64,000 bases of DNA from Peptoniphilus rachelemmaiella. GTDB lineage: Bacteria > Bacillota > Clostridia > Tissierellales > Peptoniphilaceae. The notes under the pieces are model-generated. The model was not told the DNA's origin, ran no database searches, and saw nothing but the letters and a program-made list of their open reading frames with translations. This document shows positions 43,161 to 52,092 of the stretch, in pieces; the first letter of the stretch is position 1, and each line of letters begins with the position of its first letter. The position numbers were made by a program, and so were the translations under genes. The stretch covers positions 1 through 64,000 of the forward strand of contig NZ_CALPBW010000009.1 in the NCBI RefSeq assembly GCF_943169845.1. The letters run 5' to 3'.

Positions 43161-43166
43161 CACAGT

Positions 43167-43195
43167 ATATTACCACATCCGGCCTCGAATTACAA
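43167..43195 (-). promoter_or_regulatory. Promoter of the rplU operon
   Basis: The minus strand reads TTGTAA, 17 bases, TAATAT (43167-43172). The -35 overlaps the stop codon of the upstream RNase gene, so the ribosomal genes can be expressed apart from it. Confidence 0.6.
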
Positions 43196-44371
43196 TTCTT
43201 TCTCTTGTTTTAATTTATTTTTTACGGCTTCTCTGTGTCTTTTTTCCGCCGCCTGAAGCTGTTGCTCAAAGGGCAACTCTTTTCGCTCCCGTGCGATTTC
43301 GAAAAGGCCCATGGCGCTGAAGCCGTAGACTGTGGTAATCATGGGTCCTTCCGACAGGGCCTCTTTCATGAAAGCCGTAAGGTCTGCCATTTGCGCCTCG
43401 CTCATGCCGTGAACGAAATCCACGACGATCATGCCGCTTAAATTTCTGAGATGAATCTGCTTGGCGATTTCCTTTGCCGCTTCTCTGTTCACTTCCATGC
43501 GCATGGCGTCGAAAGAGCCTTTCTTTTTCACCGCCGCCATGTTCACATCCGCCACATAGGCGCCTTCCGTGGCATCCATGACCACATTGCCGCCGGATGG
43601 GAGGGGCAGGGTCTTTTGAAAAATAGCGTTCCACTGGCTGCGCCATTTGGCCGTGGAGCGAATGCTGAAGGACGGATCCACGACGCAGTTTAAGTATTTG
43701 GGCAAGCGGGCAATGAGCTTCTTGTCGTTGACCACCATGGGAAGGTCTCTGTAGCGATTGAGCACATCCATGCCTCGGTCCTGAGTTAACAAGAGTTGGC
43801 TCTTCGGAAGAAAATTCACGGAGGCCTCGATTTTTTCCATTAATTCACGCAGGTGTTCGTACTCTGCGGCCATGTGGCCCGGCTGACAGGCGGCGGCTTC
43901 CGTTCGAATAATCATCCCCGCCGAAGCCTTTAGGCCATTGGCCCAACCCGTGAGGCGCTTTCTTATCTCCACATCGTCGATGCGCTTCGAGATGCGAATC
44001 CCCGAAGACTTCGGCAAGAGGACGATGTTTTCGCCCCGAAGGCTGTAATCCATGGAAAGCACGGCCCGCTTTTGATCCAGAGGCGATTTCTTTACTTCCA
44101 CAATAATGGAGTCGCCCCCTTTTATTTTGTCCCGATAAGCTTTGGGATAGACGTTTTTCATGGGCAAATACCCGGTGTCGTCGCCTCCGAAATCCACAAA
44201 GGCGCAGTCCATGGCCGGCAAGACGTTTTTCACGTAGCCTCTGTAAATATTTCCCACTTGAGAGGAATTGGACAGGAGATGAATCTCCCGTATGTCGCCG
44301 TCGGAAATCAGGCCCATGATTTTCGGCTCTTCCCCGTCGGCAAACAAATAGCTACTAGAGCCGTACTTCAT
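43190..44371 (-). CDS. rng: Ribonuclease E/G family protein, shortened
   Basis: RNA endonuclease of the RNase E/G type, about 393 aa. An S1-like domain (GNIYRGYVKNVLPAMDCAFVDFG) is followed by the RNase H-like and catalytic region. The two metal-binding aspartates are kept in EGAYVADVNM and MIVVDFVHG. The usual C-terminal CPxC Zn-link cysteines and small domain are absent; the chain ends in a charged tail after MGLFEIARERKEL. The start ATG 44371 (GGTGA upstream) is preferred over TTG 44419, which lies deeper in the preceding gene. The neighbours (two radical-SAM-associated genes, then rplU) are the usual ones for this enzyme in Clostridia. Confidence 0.85.
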   Translation of the reverse strand: MKYGSSSYLFADGEEPKIMGLISDGDIREIHLLSNSSQVGNIYRGYVKNVLPAMDCAFVDFGGDDTGYLPMKNVYPKAYRDKIKGGDSIIVEVKKSPLDQKRAVLSMDYSLRGENIVLLPKSSGIRISKRIDDVEIRKRLTGWANGLKASAGMIIRTEAAACQPGHMAAEYEHLRELMEKIEASVNFLPKSQLLLTQDRGMDVLNRYRDLPMVVNDKKLIARLPKYLNCVVDPSFSIRSTAKWRSQWNAIFQKTLPLPSGGNVVMDATEGAYVADVNMAAVKKKGSFDAMRMEVNREAAKEIAKQIHLRNLSGMIVVDFVHGMSEAQMADLTAFMKEALSEGPMITTVYGFSAMGLFEIARERKELPFEQQLQAAEKRHREAVKNKLKQEKEL

Positions 44372-45047
44372 GATCGTCACCGTCCCAACTTTTGATTCGA
44401 CGAATTTGAATGTAGTCAATGTCCACGCCCCGCGTTTCGAATAAGCCCATTAAAAAGCGGTCGGGCCGCAAATTTCCGTTGCCCCCTGCCCGCAAGACGG
44501 CGTAAAGGGCGGCGCCATCCGCTTCTTCTTTCCATGCCAGGGAAAAGATGCCGTCTTTAATGTCTTCTTCCACGACGATGCGCTTCTTGCCTTTTTTCTT
44601 TCGACGACGAACGAGGATCTCGTCTTTTTCCATGGCTTCATCGGCCATTTTTTTCAGTTCGTCGACGCTGCCGTAGTGGGCCGCGGGAAAGAAAAAGCGG
44701 TACTCTGTCTTAGCGATGCGTTCAAACACCGACTTGGGATCGAAATCCGCTGTGGCTTCGATGATCTCCATGCCCACGGGCAAGGCAGAATTTAGCGCCG
44801 CTTTAATCTCTTCGGGATCGGCGCCGTCTTCCACTTCCATGTCCATTACTTCGAATTCGCTTTCCATGCCTACGCTCAAGGGCTGGGCGATGGAAAGCTT
44901 TTGATGGGGATTAAAGCCTTCGGACCAGAGAATGGGCACGCCGGCTCGTTGAATGGCCCGATTAAAAAGGCGGATCGTATCTAAATGGGAAATGAATTTT
45001 ATCATGCCCGTCTTTTTAAATGCCATGCGCAGTTGCATGAAATTCAC
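44355..45047 (-). CDS. TIGR03936-family radical-SAM-associated protein (DUF2344)
   Basis: 230 aa. The N-terminal MAFKKTGMIKFISHLDTIRLFNRAI and WSEGFNPHQKLSIAQPLSVG are the family hallmarks. It is always found next to, or fused to, the B12-binding radical SAM protein that precedes it here, with which it overlaps by 32 bases. Function unknown; a role in rRNA or ribosome-related modification has been suggested from the conserved rng-rplU neighbourhood, but this is inference. Confidence 0.88.
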   Translation of the reverse strand: MNFMQLRMAFKKTGMIKFISHLDTIRLFNRAIQRAGVPILWSEGFNPHQKLSIAQPLSVGMESEFEVMDMEVEDGADPEEIKAALNSALPVGMEIIEATADFDPKSVFERIAKTEYRFFFPAAHYGSVDELKKMADEAMEKDEILVRRRKKKGKKRIVVEEDIKDGIFSLAWKEEADGAALYAVLRAGGNGNLRPDRFLMGLFETRGVDIDYIQIRRIKSWDGDDHEVRL

Positions 45048-46869
45048 CCCACATTTCGCAATTTTCGATGCCGCAACCGTTGCATTTTTTGCGGCAATCC
45101 GGCGTGGTCATCGCCGCCTTGGATTTTTCGTACTCTCGCCACAAATAGGCCTTCTTCACGCCAATGTCGATAAAGTCCCAGGGAAGGATTTCGTCTTTCT
45201 CCCGCAGGCGATTGGCGTAAAAGTCGCCGTCGATGCCCACTTCCCCCATGGACTTGACCCACACGTCGTAGCGGAAAAATTCGCTCCAGCCGTCGAAGAT
45301 CTGACCGTTTTCGTAGGCGCGCAAGATGAGTTTGCCGATTCGCCGGTCGCCGCGGGCCAAAATCCCTTCCATGCGGGAAAGGTAGGGCTCGTGGTATTGG
45401 AATTTCACCTTCGGATCCCGCACCGCCCCTTTCACGGCGTGGATCTTTTCGAAAAATTCGTCGATGGTGTCCTGTCTTTCCCACTGAAAAGGCGTAAAGC
45501 CCTTGGGCACGAAACAGGAAGCGGAAGCGGTAACGCGGAAATTGCCCTGAATTTCTTCTTTGGGCCGATTGAAAAAGGCGTCTTTCACCTTATAGGCCAA
45601 GTGGGCGATGCCTAAGACGTCCTCCATGGTCTCGCCCGGCAGGCCGATCATAAAGTAGAGTTTGATTCGGCTCCAGCCTTCTTTAAAGACGGAATTCACC
45701 ACCCGCATCAAATCCTCTTCCGTGACGTTTTTGTTAATCACATCCCGCATGCGCTGGCTTCCCGCCTCCGGAGCAAAGGTAAGCCCGCTTTTTCGCACTT
45801 TCTCGATCTCCTTGAGCACATCGACGATGAAGCTGTCCAAGCGCAGAGAGGGCAGGCTGATCCCCACGTTTTTCTCCTCGTAAGTGCGGCTCAAATCCTG
45901 CACCAGAGGCATGAGGCGGGTGTAATCGCAGGAAGAGAGGGAGGTGAGGGAGATCTCGTCGTAGCCTGTGTTTTTTAAGATGGATTCGGCCATGTCCGTT
46001 AAGGTATCGACGCTTCGCTCGCGAATGGGGCGATACATCATCCCCGCCTGGCAAAAGCGACAGCCCTGGGTGCAGCCTCGGAACAATTCGATGACGGCAC
46101 GGTCGTGGACTGTCTCCAAAAAAGGCACGATTTGCCGATCCAATTGGAAGGTGGCGTTCATGTCGTGGAGTCGCACCCGCTTAATGACGGGCTTCGCTTC
46201 GTCCACCATGGGCGTGTGGCTTTTTATTGTGCCGTCCTCGTTGTAGGCGACTTCGTAGAGAGAGGGAACGTAGACCCCTTCCATGGCGGCCAGGGAACGA
46301 AGAATTTCTTTTCTGGAACGACCTGCGGCGCGGCCCTCTTTGATCTTGTCCATGACCTGTATGTTTAAATGCTCCCCTTCGCCGATTAAAAAGCAGTCCA
46401 TGAAATCCGCCAAGGGCTCCGGCGTTGTGGCGCAGGGTCCGCCGGCCATGACGAAGGGCTCGTCTTCTCTTCGCGCTTCTGCGAGCAAGGTAATATTTCC
46501 CATGTCCAACATATAGAGAATGTTGGTGTAGCTCATTTCGTATTGCAGGGTAAAGCCCACCACGTCGAATTCCGACAGGGGCCTTTTCGTCTCCAAACTA
46601 TAGAGGGGAATCCCTTCGTTTTTCATAGCTTCCGCCATGTCCGGCCAGGGCGCAAAGGCGCGCTCGCAGGCGTAGTCCGTTTCGTTCATGGCAAAATACA
46701 AAATCTGCATGCCCAAATGGCTCATGCCCACTTCGTACACGTCGGGAAAGCAGAAACAAAAGCTGAGCGCCGCCTCGTCTTTTACCACACTATTTAATTC
46801 GCCGCCAATGTAGCGGGCGGGCTTCTCCACTTTTTTTAAACATTTTTCCAGTCGTTGCGCGTCTATCAT
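45016..46869 (-). CDS. TIGR03960-family B12-binding-domain radical SAM protein
   Basis: 617 aa. An N-terminal cobalamin-binding-like domain (about 35-165, with FPDVYEVGMSHLGMQILYF) precedes the radical SAM core. Its cluster motif is RGCTQGCRFCQAG (Cys266, Cys270, Cys273), followed by LSSCDYTRLMPL and EAGSQRMRDVINKN. Four cysteines at the C-terminus (CRKKCNGCGIENC) suggest a second metal or cluster site. The reaction is unknown. If it needs B12, the cobalamin operon in this window would supply it. It is part of the long operon from the NusG_II gene to rng. Confidence 0.9.
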   Translation of the reverse strand: MIDAQRLEKCLKKVEKPARYIGGELNSVVKDEAALSFCFCFPDVYEVGMSHLGMQILYFAMNETDYACERAFAPWPDMAEAMKNEGIPLYSLETKRPLSEFDVVGFTLQYEMSYTNILYMLDMGNITLLAEARREDEPFVMAGGPCATTPEPLADFMDCFLIGEGEHLNIQVMDKIKEGRAAGRSRKEILRSLAAMEGVYVPSLYEVAYNEDGTIKSHTPMVDEAKPVIKRVRLHDMNATFQLDRQIVPFLETVHDRAVIELFRGCTQGCRFCQAGMMYRPIRERSVDTLTDMAESILKNTGYDEISLTSLSSCDYTRLMPLVQDLSRTYEEKNVGISLPSLRLDSFIVDVLKEIEKVRKSGLTFAPEAGSQRMRDVINKNVTEEDLMRVVNSVFKEGWSRIKLYFMIGLPGETMEDVLGIAHLAYKVKDAFFNRPKEEIQGNFRVTASASCFVPKGFTPFQWERQDTIDEFFEKIHAVKGAVRDPKVKFQYHEPYLSRMEGILARGDRRIGKLILRAYENGQIFDGWSEFFRYDVWVKSMGEVGIDGDFYANRLREKDEILPWDFIDIGVKKAYLWREYEKSKAAMTTPDCRKKCNGCGIENCEMWGEFHATAHGI

Positions 46870-46894
46870 GGAAACCTCTTTCTAATCACCGTCT

Positions 46895-47539
46895 CTAGCG
46901 CCCTTTTAGAAAAGACCAAAAAGACTTCTTTTCTCCTCCTCCGGCTGCTTTGCCTTGAAGGGAAAAAGACGGTGCTTGTACTTCGTTAAAAAACAGGGCG
47001 TCGTCGAGATGCAGGTTTTCGATGCCTTCCAGTGCTTCTCTGTCTCCGGGCTTTAGGCGATTCAACACCACGACCACCTTGGCGGGGCATTTGTTTTGCC
47101 GAAGGACAAAGCGAATGCGGTCCAGGTTGCGAACCGAGCCCGGTTCATTGGTCACGACGCAATAGATGACATCGGCGGCCTTGGCCCAATTCACGAGGTC
47201 TTTTTCTCTGTAGCGGGACAGATCCACAAAGACATCGTCGTCGCCTAAGCCTTTAACTGCCTTGAAAAAAGCCTCGTCGTCGATTTCTTCCAAATCGTGA
47301 AAGATGTTTCCCTGAATGAAATCGTAGCCCTCTCCTTCGATCGCCACGTCGTGCAGGGGCTTTCCCTGAAGAAAGTCCATATAGTCTTCGATGGCATCGG
47401 TTGCTTCTTCTAAAAACATATCCTGCACGCGGGTGCGGTTGGAAGCCTCAATTAAAAGGCCCTTCGCCTCTTTGGCGAAATCTCGGGCCATGGTGCTGGT
47501 GCCGCATCCGCCCACCGTTGAAATAATGACAGTAATCAT
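46895..47539 (-). CDS. Degenerate MinD-like protein without P-loop lysines
   Basis: 214 aa. The N-terminus MITVIISTVGGCGTSTMARD aligns with the deviant Walker A of MinD/ParA (KGGxGKT). Both lysines are gone: position 9 is Val and position 14 is Thr. The core fold appears kept (DDDVFVDLSRY, ADVIYCVVTNEPGSVRNLDR, AKVVVVLNRL). The tail GEKKSFWSFLKGR resembles the amphipathic membrane-targeting helix of MinD. It sits where clostridial genomes carry minC-minD-minE, downstream of mreCD-PBP2; neither minC nor minE is present. It is likely a MinD relic kept for a non-ATPase role. A CpaE-like or other ParA-family origin is the alternative. Confidence 0.75.
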   Translation of the reverse strand: MITVIISTVGGCGTSTMARDFAKEAKGLLIEASNRTRVQDMFLEEATDAIEDYMDFLQGKPLHDVAIEGEGYDFIQGNIFHDLEEIDDEAFFKAVKGLGDDDVFVDLSRYREKDLVNWAKAADVIYCVVTNEPGSVRNLDRIRFVLRQNKCPAKVVVVLNRLKPGDREALEGIENLHLDDALFFNEVQAPSFSLQGKAAGGGEKKSFWSFLKGR

Positions 47540-47541
47540 GC

Positions 47542-50500
47542 TTACTCCGTTTCCAATCCCGTTTCCGTCGGGAGGGTTTCATCTTTGATTTCTTTGTAGA
47601 AGCCGAAATACTGAGCCAAAACCTGTTGCATAATGGGTCCGCAGTTGGCCCCGTTGCCCCCTTGGAACAAGACCACGGTCACGGCGATCTCGGGATTATC
47701 CGCCGGGGCGTAGCCCACTTGCCAAGCGAAAGCGTCGTAGCTTTCCTTGGTGTAGGGGTTCACGCCGGCCCGTTGGGCACTCCCGGTCTTCATGGCCACT
47801 TCCACGGGAAACTTTTCAAACAAGTTGGCATTGAGACCTGACAGGGCCACAAGCTTCATGCCTTCGCGAAGGTCTTTATAATACTCGGGCTTTAGACCCA
47901 CTTGTTTCACTGCCTCTTTTTTGTGATCTTTCCCCGTCAATAAAGTCAGGGGATAAAGATTGCCGCCATTGGCCAGGGCCATGGCGTAGCGCTCCATTTC
48001 CACCGGCGTATAGGCATTGGAGCCTTGCCCGATAACCACATTCATGGTATCCGCCATGGTCCATTTGGATTGATCGATGTAGGTGTATTTTAAGAGATCG
48101 GCTAAAGGCACTCGCTGGCCCTTGCCCTTCTTCTCACCGTCCACATGTAAATCCTTTAAAAAGGTGTAGACCTCGTCGCGGGTCATGGGCGTCTTGTCGT
48201 CTAAACAATTCACCACGGCATTGACTGCCTTGTCTCTTTCCTTGTCGGAACGAATGTCCGCCATATAGACGGAGCGGTTTTCGTTTAGATGGCGACGCAG
48301 GAGGGCTTTTAATGTTTTTTTCTTCGACTCGGGATCGGGAATGGTGCCTTTGCTTTCTCGCGGTATGGCAATTTCCAGCCCCGTACGATCCCCTAAACCG
48401 TAGCGCTTGGCCATGGCGGCGATTTCATGGGGCTTCACTTGAATGCCTAAGTCCACATTGCGCCGTTGGTCTTTCCCGAGACCCAATGAGTAAAAGTAAT
48501 AGTTACAGGAATCCCTTAAAGCATAGGCCAAGGTTTCATTGCCGTGTACCTCGCGGCTCTGATTCCACAACCAGCAACCGAAGGTTCTGCCGCCGATGTC
48601 CACATAACCGCCGTCGGGAATTTCCATGTCGGGATCCAAGCCTTTTTCAAGGGCCACGGAAGCCGTAACCATTTTAAAAATACTCCCCGGCTGAATCGCC
48701 GATTGCATGGCGATATTATAAAGGGGGCGCGGCGCCAGTTGATTGTCCTCTTCCTTGGGCTTTAAGCTTTCCCAAGCCGAGGGATTGATCCCTTTGGCGA
48801 AGAGATTGGGGTCGTAGGAAGGATAATTGGCCAGGGCCAACACCTCGCCTGTGTGCACATCGGCCACGACCACGGCGCCGGATGCGGCATTTTTAAAGGC
48901 CGTGCCCTTTTCGCGGCTGGTCAGGTAGGAATAGGTGCCCCAAGGCGAGACGTAGGGCGTGGCGGTGCGAATTTGTTGAAGCACCGTGGCCAAACTTTCC
49001 TCCGCTTTCTTTTGCAACTCGATGTCGATGCTCAGACGCACGTCGCCTCCCGGCTCTGGCTTCACTTCCCGAATCACGCCGGTGGTGTTGCCCGAGGAAT
49101 CCACGGAGACGGTTTTTCTGCCGTCGGTGCCCTTGAGCCGATCTTCGAAGACCTGTTCCATGCCGGTCTTTCCGATAAGGTCGTTGCGGTTGTAGCCTCG
49201 CTTTTTAATGTACTTGTCGATTTCCTTGTCTTGGGCAATGTTTCCGATATAGCCCAGCACATGGGCGCCTAAATTCCCCTCGGGATAATAGCGAATGGGC
49301 TCCACGGAAATATGAATCCCCGAACGATTGGAGAGTTTCTCTTCGATTTTCGCCACGGTTTCGTCTTGAATTTCGTAGGCGTAGTTAATGGGCATGTAGG
49401 CGTAACTGCCCTGACTGCCGATGGCGTCGTAGACATTTAAAATGCCGAAGACTTCGTAGGGGCTCAGGTGCTTGTCGATATCGAAGCGGTCCCTGCGGGC
49501 TTCGAAAATTTCTTTTGACGAAGCGGCGCCCTTTAAGCCCGCCCCCTTTGCCAGGTCGATGGCATTATTCAATTGGGTGTAGTTTGGCTTTTCTCCGCTG
49601 ACGGAAATCCCCGTGGCCATGCCTTCGTCAATTAAGTAGCTTTGCACCGCCTCGGCCATGCCGTCGACGGCGGCAAACTCTTTTCTGTATTTCTTTGCCG
49701 TGATGAGTTTCACCAATTGTGCGTTGGCCAAATTGCCCTTTTTATCCACCACCACGGTCTTGTCGTTTTGTTTCTTTAGTTCCAGATCCGCGCCTTTTTT
49801 CACAGCAAAATCCACACTGTTTTTTAATACCTTCTCATCGGAGAGGAGGAATTTTTCCGGATTGCGCTCCTTTAAAACGGCGATTAAATCTTCCGCCGCA
49901 GTCGAGGACCAGCTGACCTCGGGGGAGATGTCCATGAGCCGCACTTTCGCCTGAATGTAGCCGTCGTAGTATTCGTTGCCGTAGCTTCTCAGGCCCACGG
50001 AAGGCACGTCGTTTTTCACAATATCATAGGCCAGTTTACGGCCGATGGGATGAGCCAATACCTCTTCCACATACATGGGGTGGTCAAGCAAAAAAGCAAT
50101 TAAATCCTCGTCGGCACCGGTGGTTTGGGCGAATCCGTAGCGTTCCTTAAAGCGGGCGGCCTTTTGCGGATCCGAATACGCCACCCGAGTGCCTACGCGA
50201 ACCATGCCCCCCTCTTGAAACACCCGTTGGCGAAGCAATTGGTTTAATACGGAATAGCCGTAATGGCTGCGGTAGGGCTTTTTCAGGCGACTGCCGAGAA
50301 ACGCGGCGAGCTTTTCCTTGTTCATCAAGGCATTCAGGACCAAAGACTTGGGCGCATCGCCGCTTTTGTAGTCGTTTAAATCGCGATAGACCAAGCTGTT
50401 TAAAAGAATGGGATTGGCCTTCATATAGCCTGCCCCGTCTTCTTCCAAGTAGCGACTCAAAAGTAGGTAGGCATTGTTTTTCTCTTCCCGCGTGAAGCGC

Positions 50501-50766
50501 TCCAGCTCGTCTTTTCGAATTTGCACGGCAAAAACGGGGCGGTTTCCCGCCAAAACGACGCCGTTTCGATCGCGAATCTTTCCCCGCTGCGCCGTAATGG
50601 CAATGTCTTTTACCCGCCGCTCGTCGGCGAGCTTGCGGTATTTGTGGCCTTGAATCAAGGTAATATGAAAGAGTTGCAGCAAAAGAAAGATAAAAAGAAC
50701 GGCCATGACCGTGGTAAAGATCTTGTAGCGATCCCATGCCTTCGCTTTTTCCCAAAAATTATGCAT
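47542..50766 (-). CDS. mrdA: Class B penicillin-binding protein 2 (transpeptidase), enlarged
   Basis: Peptidoglycan DD-transpeptidase of the elongation (or peripheral-growth) machinery, 1074 aa against about 600-700 usual. A short cytoplasmic start and one membrane helix (about 16-40) lead to a PBP dimerisation region expanded to about 530 residues. The transpeptidase domain has the active-site Ser695-x-x-Lys698 (QPGSIFKMVT), SCN at 753-755 and KTG at 993-995. About 85 extra residues (about 812-900) lie between ESKGTIPD and the TMNVVIGQG stretch. It is directly downstream of mreCD, hence the PBP2/MrdA assignment. Confidence 0.9.
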   Translation of the reverse strand: MHNFWEKAKAWDRYKIFTTVMAVLFIFLLLQLFHITLIQGHKYRKLADERRVKDIAITAQRGKIRDRNGVVLAGNRPVFAVQIRKDELERFTREEKNNAYLLLSRYLEEDGAGYMKANPILLNSLVYRDLNDYKSGDAPKSLVLNALMNKEKLAAFLGSRLKKPYRSHYGYSVLNQLLRQRVFQEGGMVRVGTRVAYSDPQKAARFKERYGFAQTTGADEDLIAFLLDHPMYVEEVLAHPIGRKLAYDIVKNDVPSVGLRSYGNEYYDGYIQAKVRLMDISPEVSWSSTAAEDLIAVLKERNPEKFLLSDEKVLKNSVDFAVKKGADLELKKQNDKTVVVDKKGNLANAQLVKLITAKKYRKEFAAVDGMAEAVQSYLIDEGMATGISVSGEKPNYTQLNNAIDLAKGAGLKGAASSKEIFEARRDRFDIDKHLSPYEVFGILNVYDAIGSQGSYAYMPINYAYEIQDETVAKIEEKLSNRSGIHISVEPIRYYPEGNLGAHVLGYIGNIAQDKEIDKYIKKRGYNRNDLIGKTGMEQVFEDRLKGTDGRKTVSVDSSGNTTGVIREVKPEPGGDVRLSIDIELQKKAEESLATVLQQIRTATPYVSPWGTYSYLTSREKGTAFKNAASGAVVVADVHTGEVLALANYPSYDPNLFAKGINPSAWESLKPKEEDNQLAPRPLYNIAMQSAIQPGSIFKMVTASVALEKGLDPDMEIPDGGYVDIGGRTFGCWLWNQSREVHGNETLAYALRDSCNYYFYSLGLGKDQRRNVDLGIQVKPHEIAAMAKRYGLGDRTGLEIAIPRESKGTIPDPESKKKTLKALLRRHLNENRSVYMADIRSDKERDKAVNAVVNCLDDKTPMTRDEVYTFLKDLHVDGEKKGKGQRVPLADLLKYTYIDQSKWTMADTMNVVIGQGSNAYTPVEMERYAMALANGGNLYPLTLLTGKDHKKEAVKQVGLKPEYYKDLREGMKLVALSGLNANLFEKFPVEVAMKTGSAQRAGVNPYTKESYDAFAWQVGYAPADNPEIAVTVVLFQGGNGANCGPIMQQVLAQYFGFYKEIKDETLPTETGLETE

Positions 50767-51253
50767 CGCTATCCCTTCCGAGCACTCTGTAATCTGTAAC
50801 TTCCTTTAAAAAATAATGGCTCATGACCGCGCCGTAGATTCCCGTGGAAAGGGGCACGGTGAAAAAGGTGTAGGAATCCACCATGCTCACCTCCCAGCCG
50901 AAAATCATCAGCAAAATGAAAAAGACCAATTCCGCCACAGCCGCCGTCACGGCGACAACCACTCCGGTAGCCACAGGCGCCGGATGGGGAATGAGGTGAT
51001 CCCATCCGTAGGCCGCGGCAAAAAACATGCCGTGGAGTAGCACATAGGGCCCGATGGCCGCCGCTACTGCCCCGTCCATGATAAGGGCGGATACAAAAGC
51101 GAAGGCCAATGCCCACTTTTTGTTAAGGCGAAAAAGGATAAATAGAGCGGCTGCCGGCAAATAGCCCCGCAGAATCGACGGCAAACTTTGAAATAGAGGC
51201 GACATGTAAATAAATGGCGTGAGAAAAAGAAGCGCGTCGCTTACTCGTTTCAT
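50759..51253 (-). CDS. mreD: Cell-shape protein MreD
   Basis: Small polytopic membrane protein, 164 aa with four to five hydrophobic helices. It has the loosely conserved YLPAAALFILFRLN...MDG pattern and a strict position between mreC and PBP2. It overlaps mreC by four bases and PBP2 by eight. MreD works with MreC and the transpeptidase in wall synthesis. Sequence conservation in this family is weak, so context carries much of the call. Confidence 0.85.
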   Translation of the reverse strand: MKRVSDALLFLTPFIYMSPLFQSLPSILRGYLPAAALFILFRLNKKWALAFAFVSALIMDGAVAAAIGPYVLLHGMFFAAAYGWDHLIPHPAPVATGVVVAVTAAVAELVFFILLMIFGWEVSMVDSYTFFTVPLSTGIYGAVMSHYFLKEVTDYRVLGRDSDA

Positions 51254-52089
51254 TTCCCACCTGCCAATACAAATACCCGGTAGATGTTGTGGAAATTAAT
51301 GCCACTGTCCACCTTAATGTTTTTCACCATTTTATCTTCGTCGGTGCTCACTTCGCTGACGGTGCCGATGTACATATCCGGCTCGTAGCCGTCGCCGATG
51401 CCCGTGGTAAAGAGGGTATCTCCCACCACGATGTCCGCATACAGATCAAAGGCATAGCCCTCCAAGCGTCGGTTTACGCCGCGGAGCACGCCGCCGTCGG
51501 AGGTGCGGATGCTTCTAAAACTAATGGCGTTTTCTTCGTCGATGATGCTCCGCACCTGAGCGGAAAAAGGCGTCACCTTGGTGACATAGCCGATAACCCC
51601 TTCCGCCGACGCGTCGTCGCCCTTGGTCATGGGAGCGATGACCGTGTCTCCCACATGAATGCCCGCCTTGGAGCCTTTGTTAATGGTAAAGCGGTGGAAA
51701 TACATCCCTGAAGACTTCGCCGTCACCCGCGCATCCACGGCGCCGAGCTTTCGGTTGTTTCGAATGGCGTAGGCGTTGGACAAAAAGGTGGAGCGATTGA
51801 CAATGTCTTCCAGGTTTTTATTTTCTCTTTTCAGTTGGGTCAGCTCTTTTTTCATGCGCTTATTTTCGGCGCTTAAGGAGGTAACGTGAATCAGGCTTCT
51901 CGCCCCTTCTCCCACGTAGTTCAGACCCGTGCCCAAGGTGTCGGTGACGGGGCTTGCGGCGGTAGACACGGCGAAATCCAAATTGCGCAGAATGTCGGCG
52001 CCGTAAGGGGTAAAGCCGAAAAACAAAAATAATAGGACGAGGGCCCCGCGCTTAATCCAATTTTTCTTTAATTCTACTAAGGGCTTCAT
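51250..52089 (-). CDS. mreC: Cell-shape protein MreC
   Basis: 279 aa. An N-terminal membrane helix (about 14-32) is followed by a coiled coil (about 70-98, LSAENKRMKKELTQLKREN). The beta-rich extracellular domain includes FTINKGSKAGIHVGDTVI, GVIGYVTKV and DTLFTTGIGDGYEPDMYIGTVSEV. MreC activates PBP2 in the elongasome. The gene lies three bases after radC, the spot where mreB normally stands. Confidence 0.93.
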   Translation of the reverse strand: MKPLVELKKNWIKRGALVLLFLFFGFTPYGADILRNLDFAVSTAASPVTDTLGTGLNYVGEGARSLIHVTSLSAENKRMKKELTQLKRENKNLEDIVNRSTFLSNAYAIRNNRKLGAVDARVTAKSSGMYFHRFTINKGSKAGIHVGDTVIAPMTKGDDASAEGVIGYVTKVTPFSAQVRSIIDEENAISFRSIRTSDGGVLRGVNRRLEGYAFDLYADIVVGDTLFTTGIGDGYEPDMYIGTVSEVSTDEDKMVKNIKVDSGINFHNIYRVFVLAGGK

Positions 52090-52092
52090 AGC

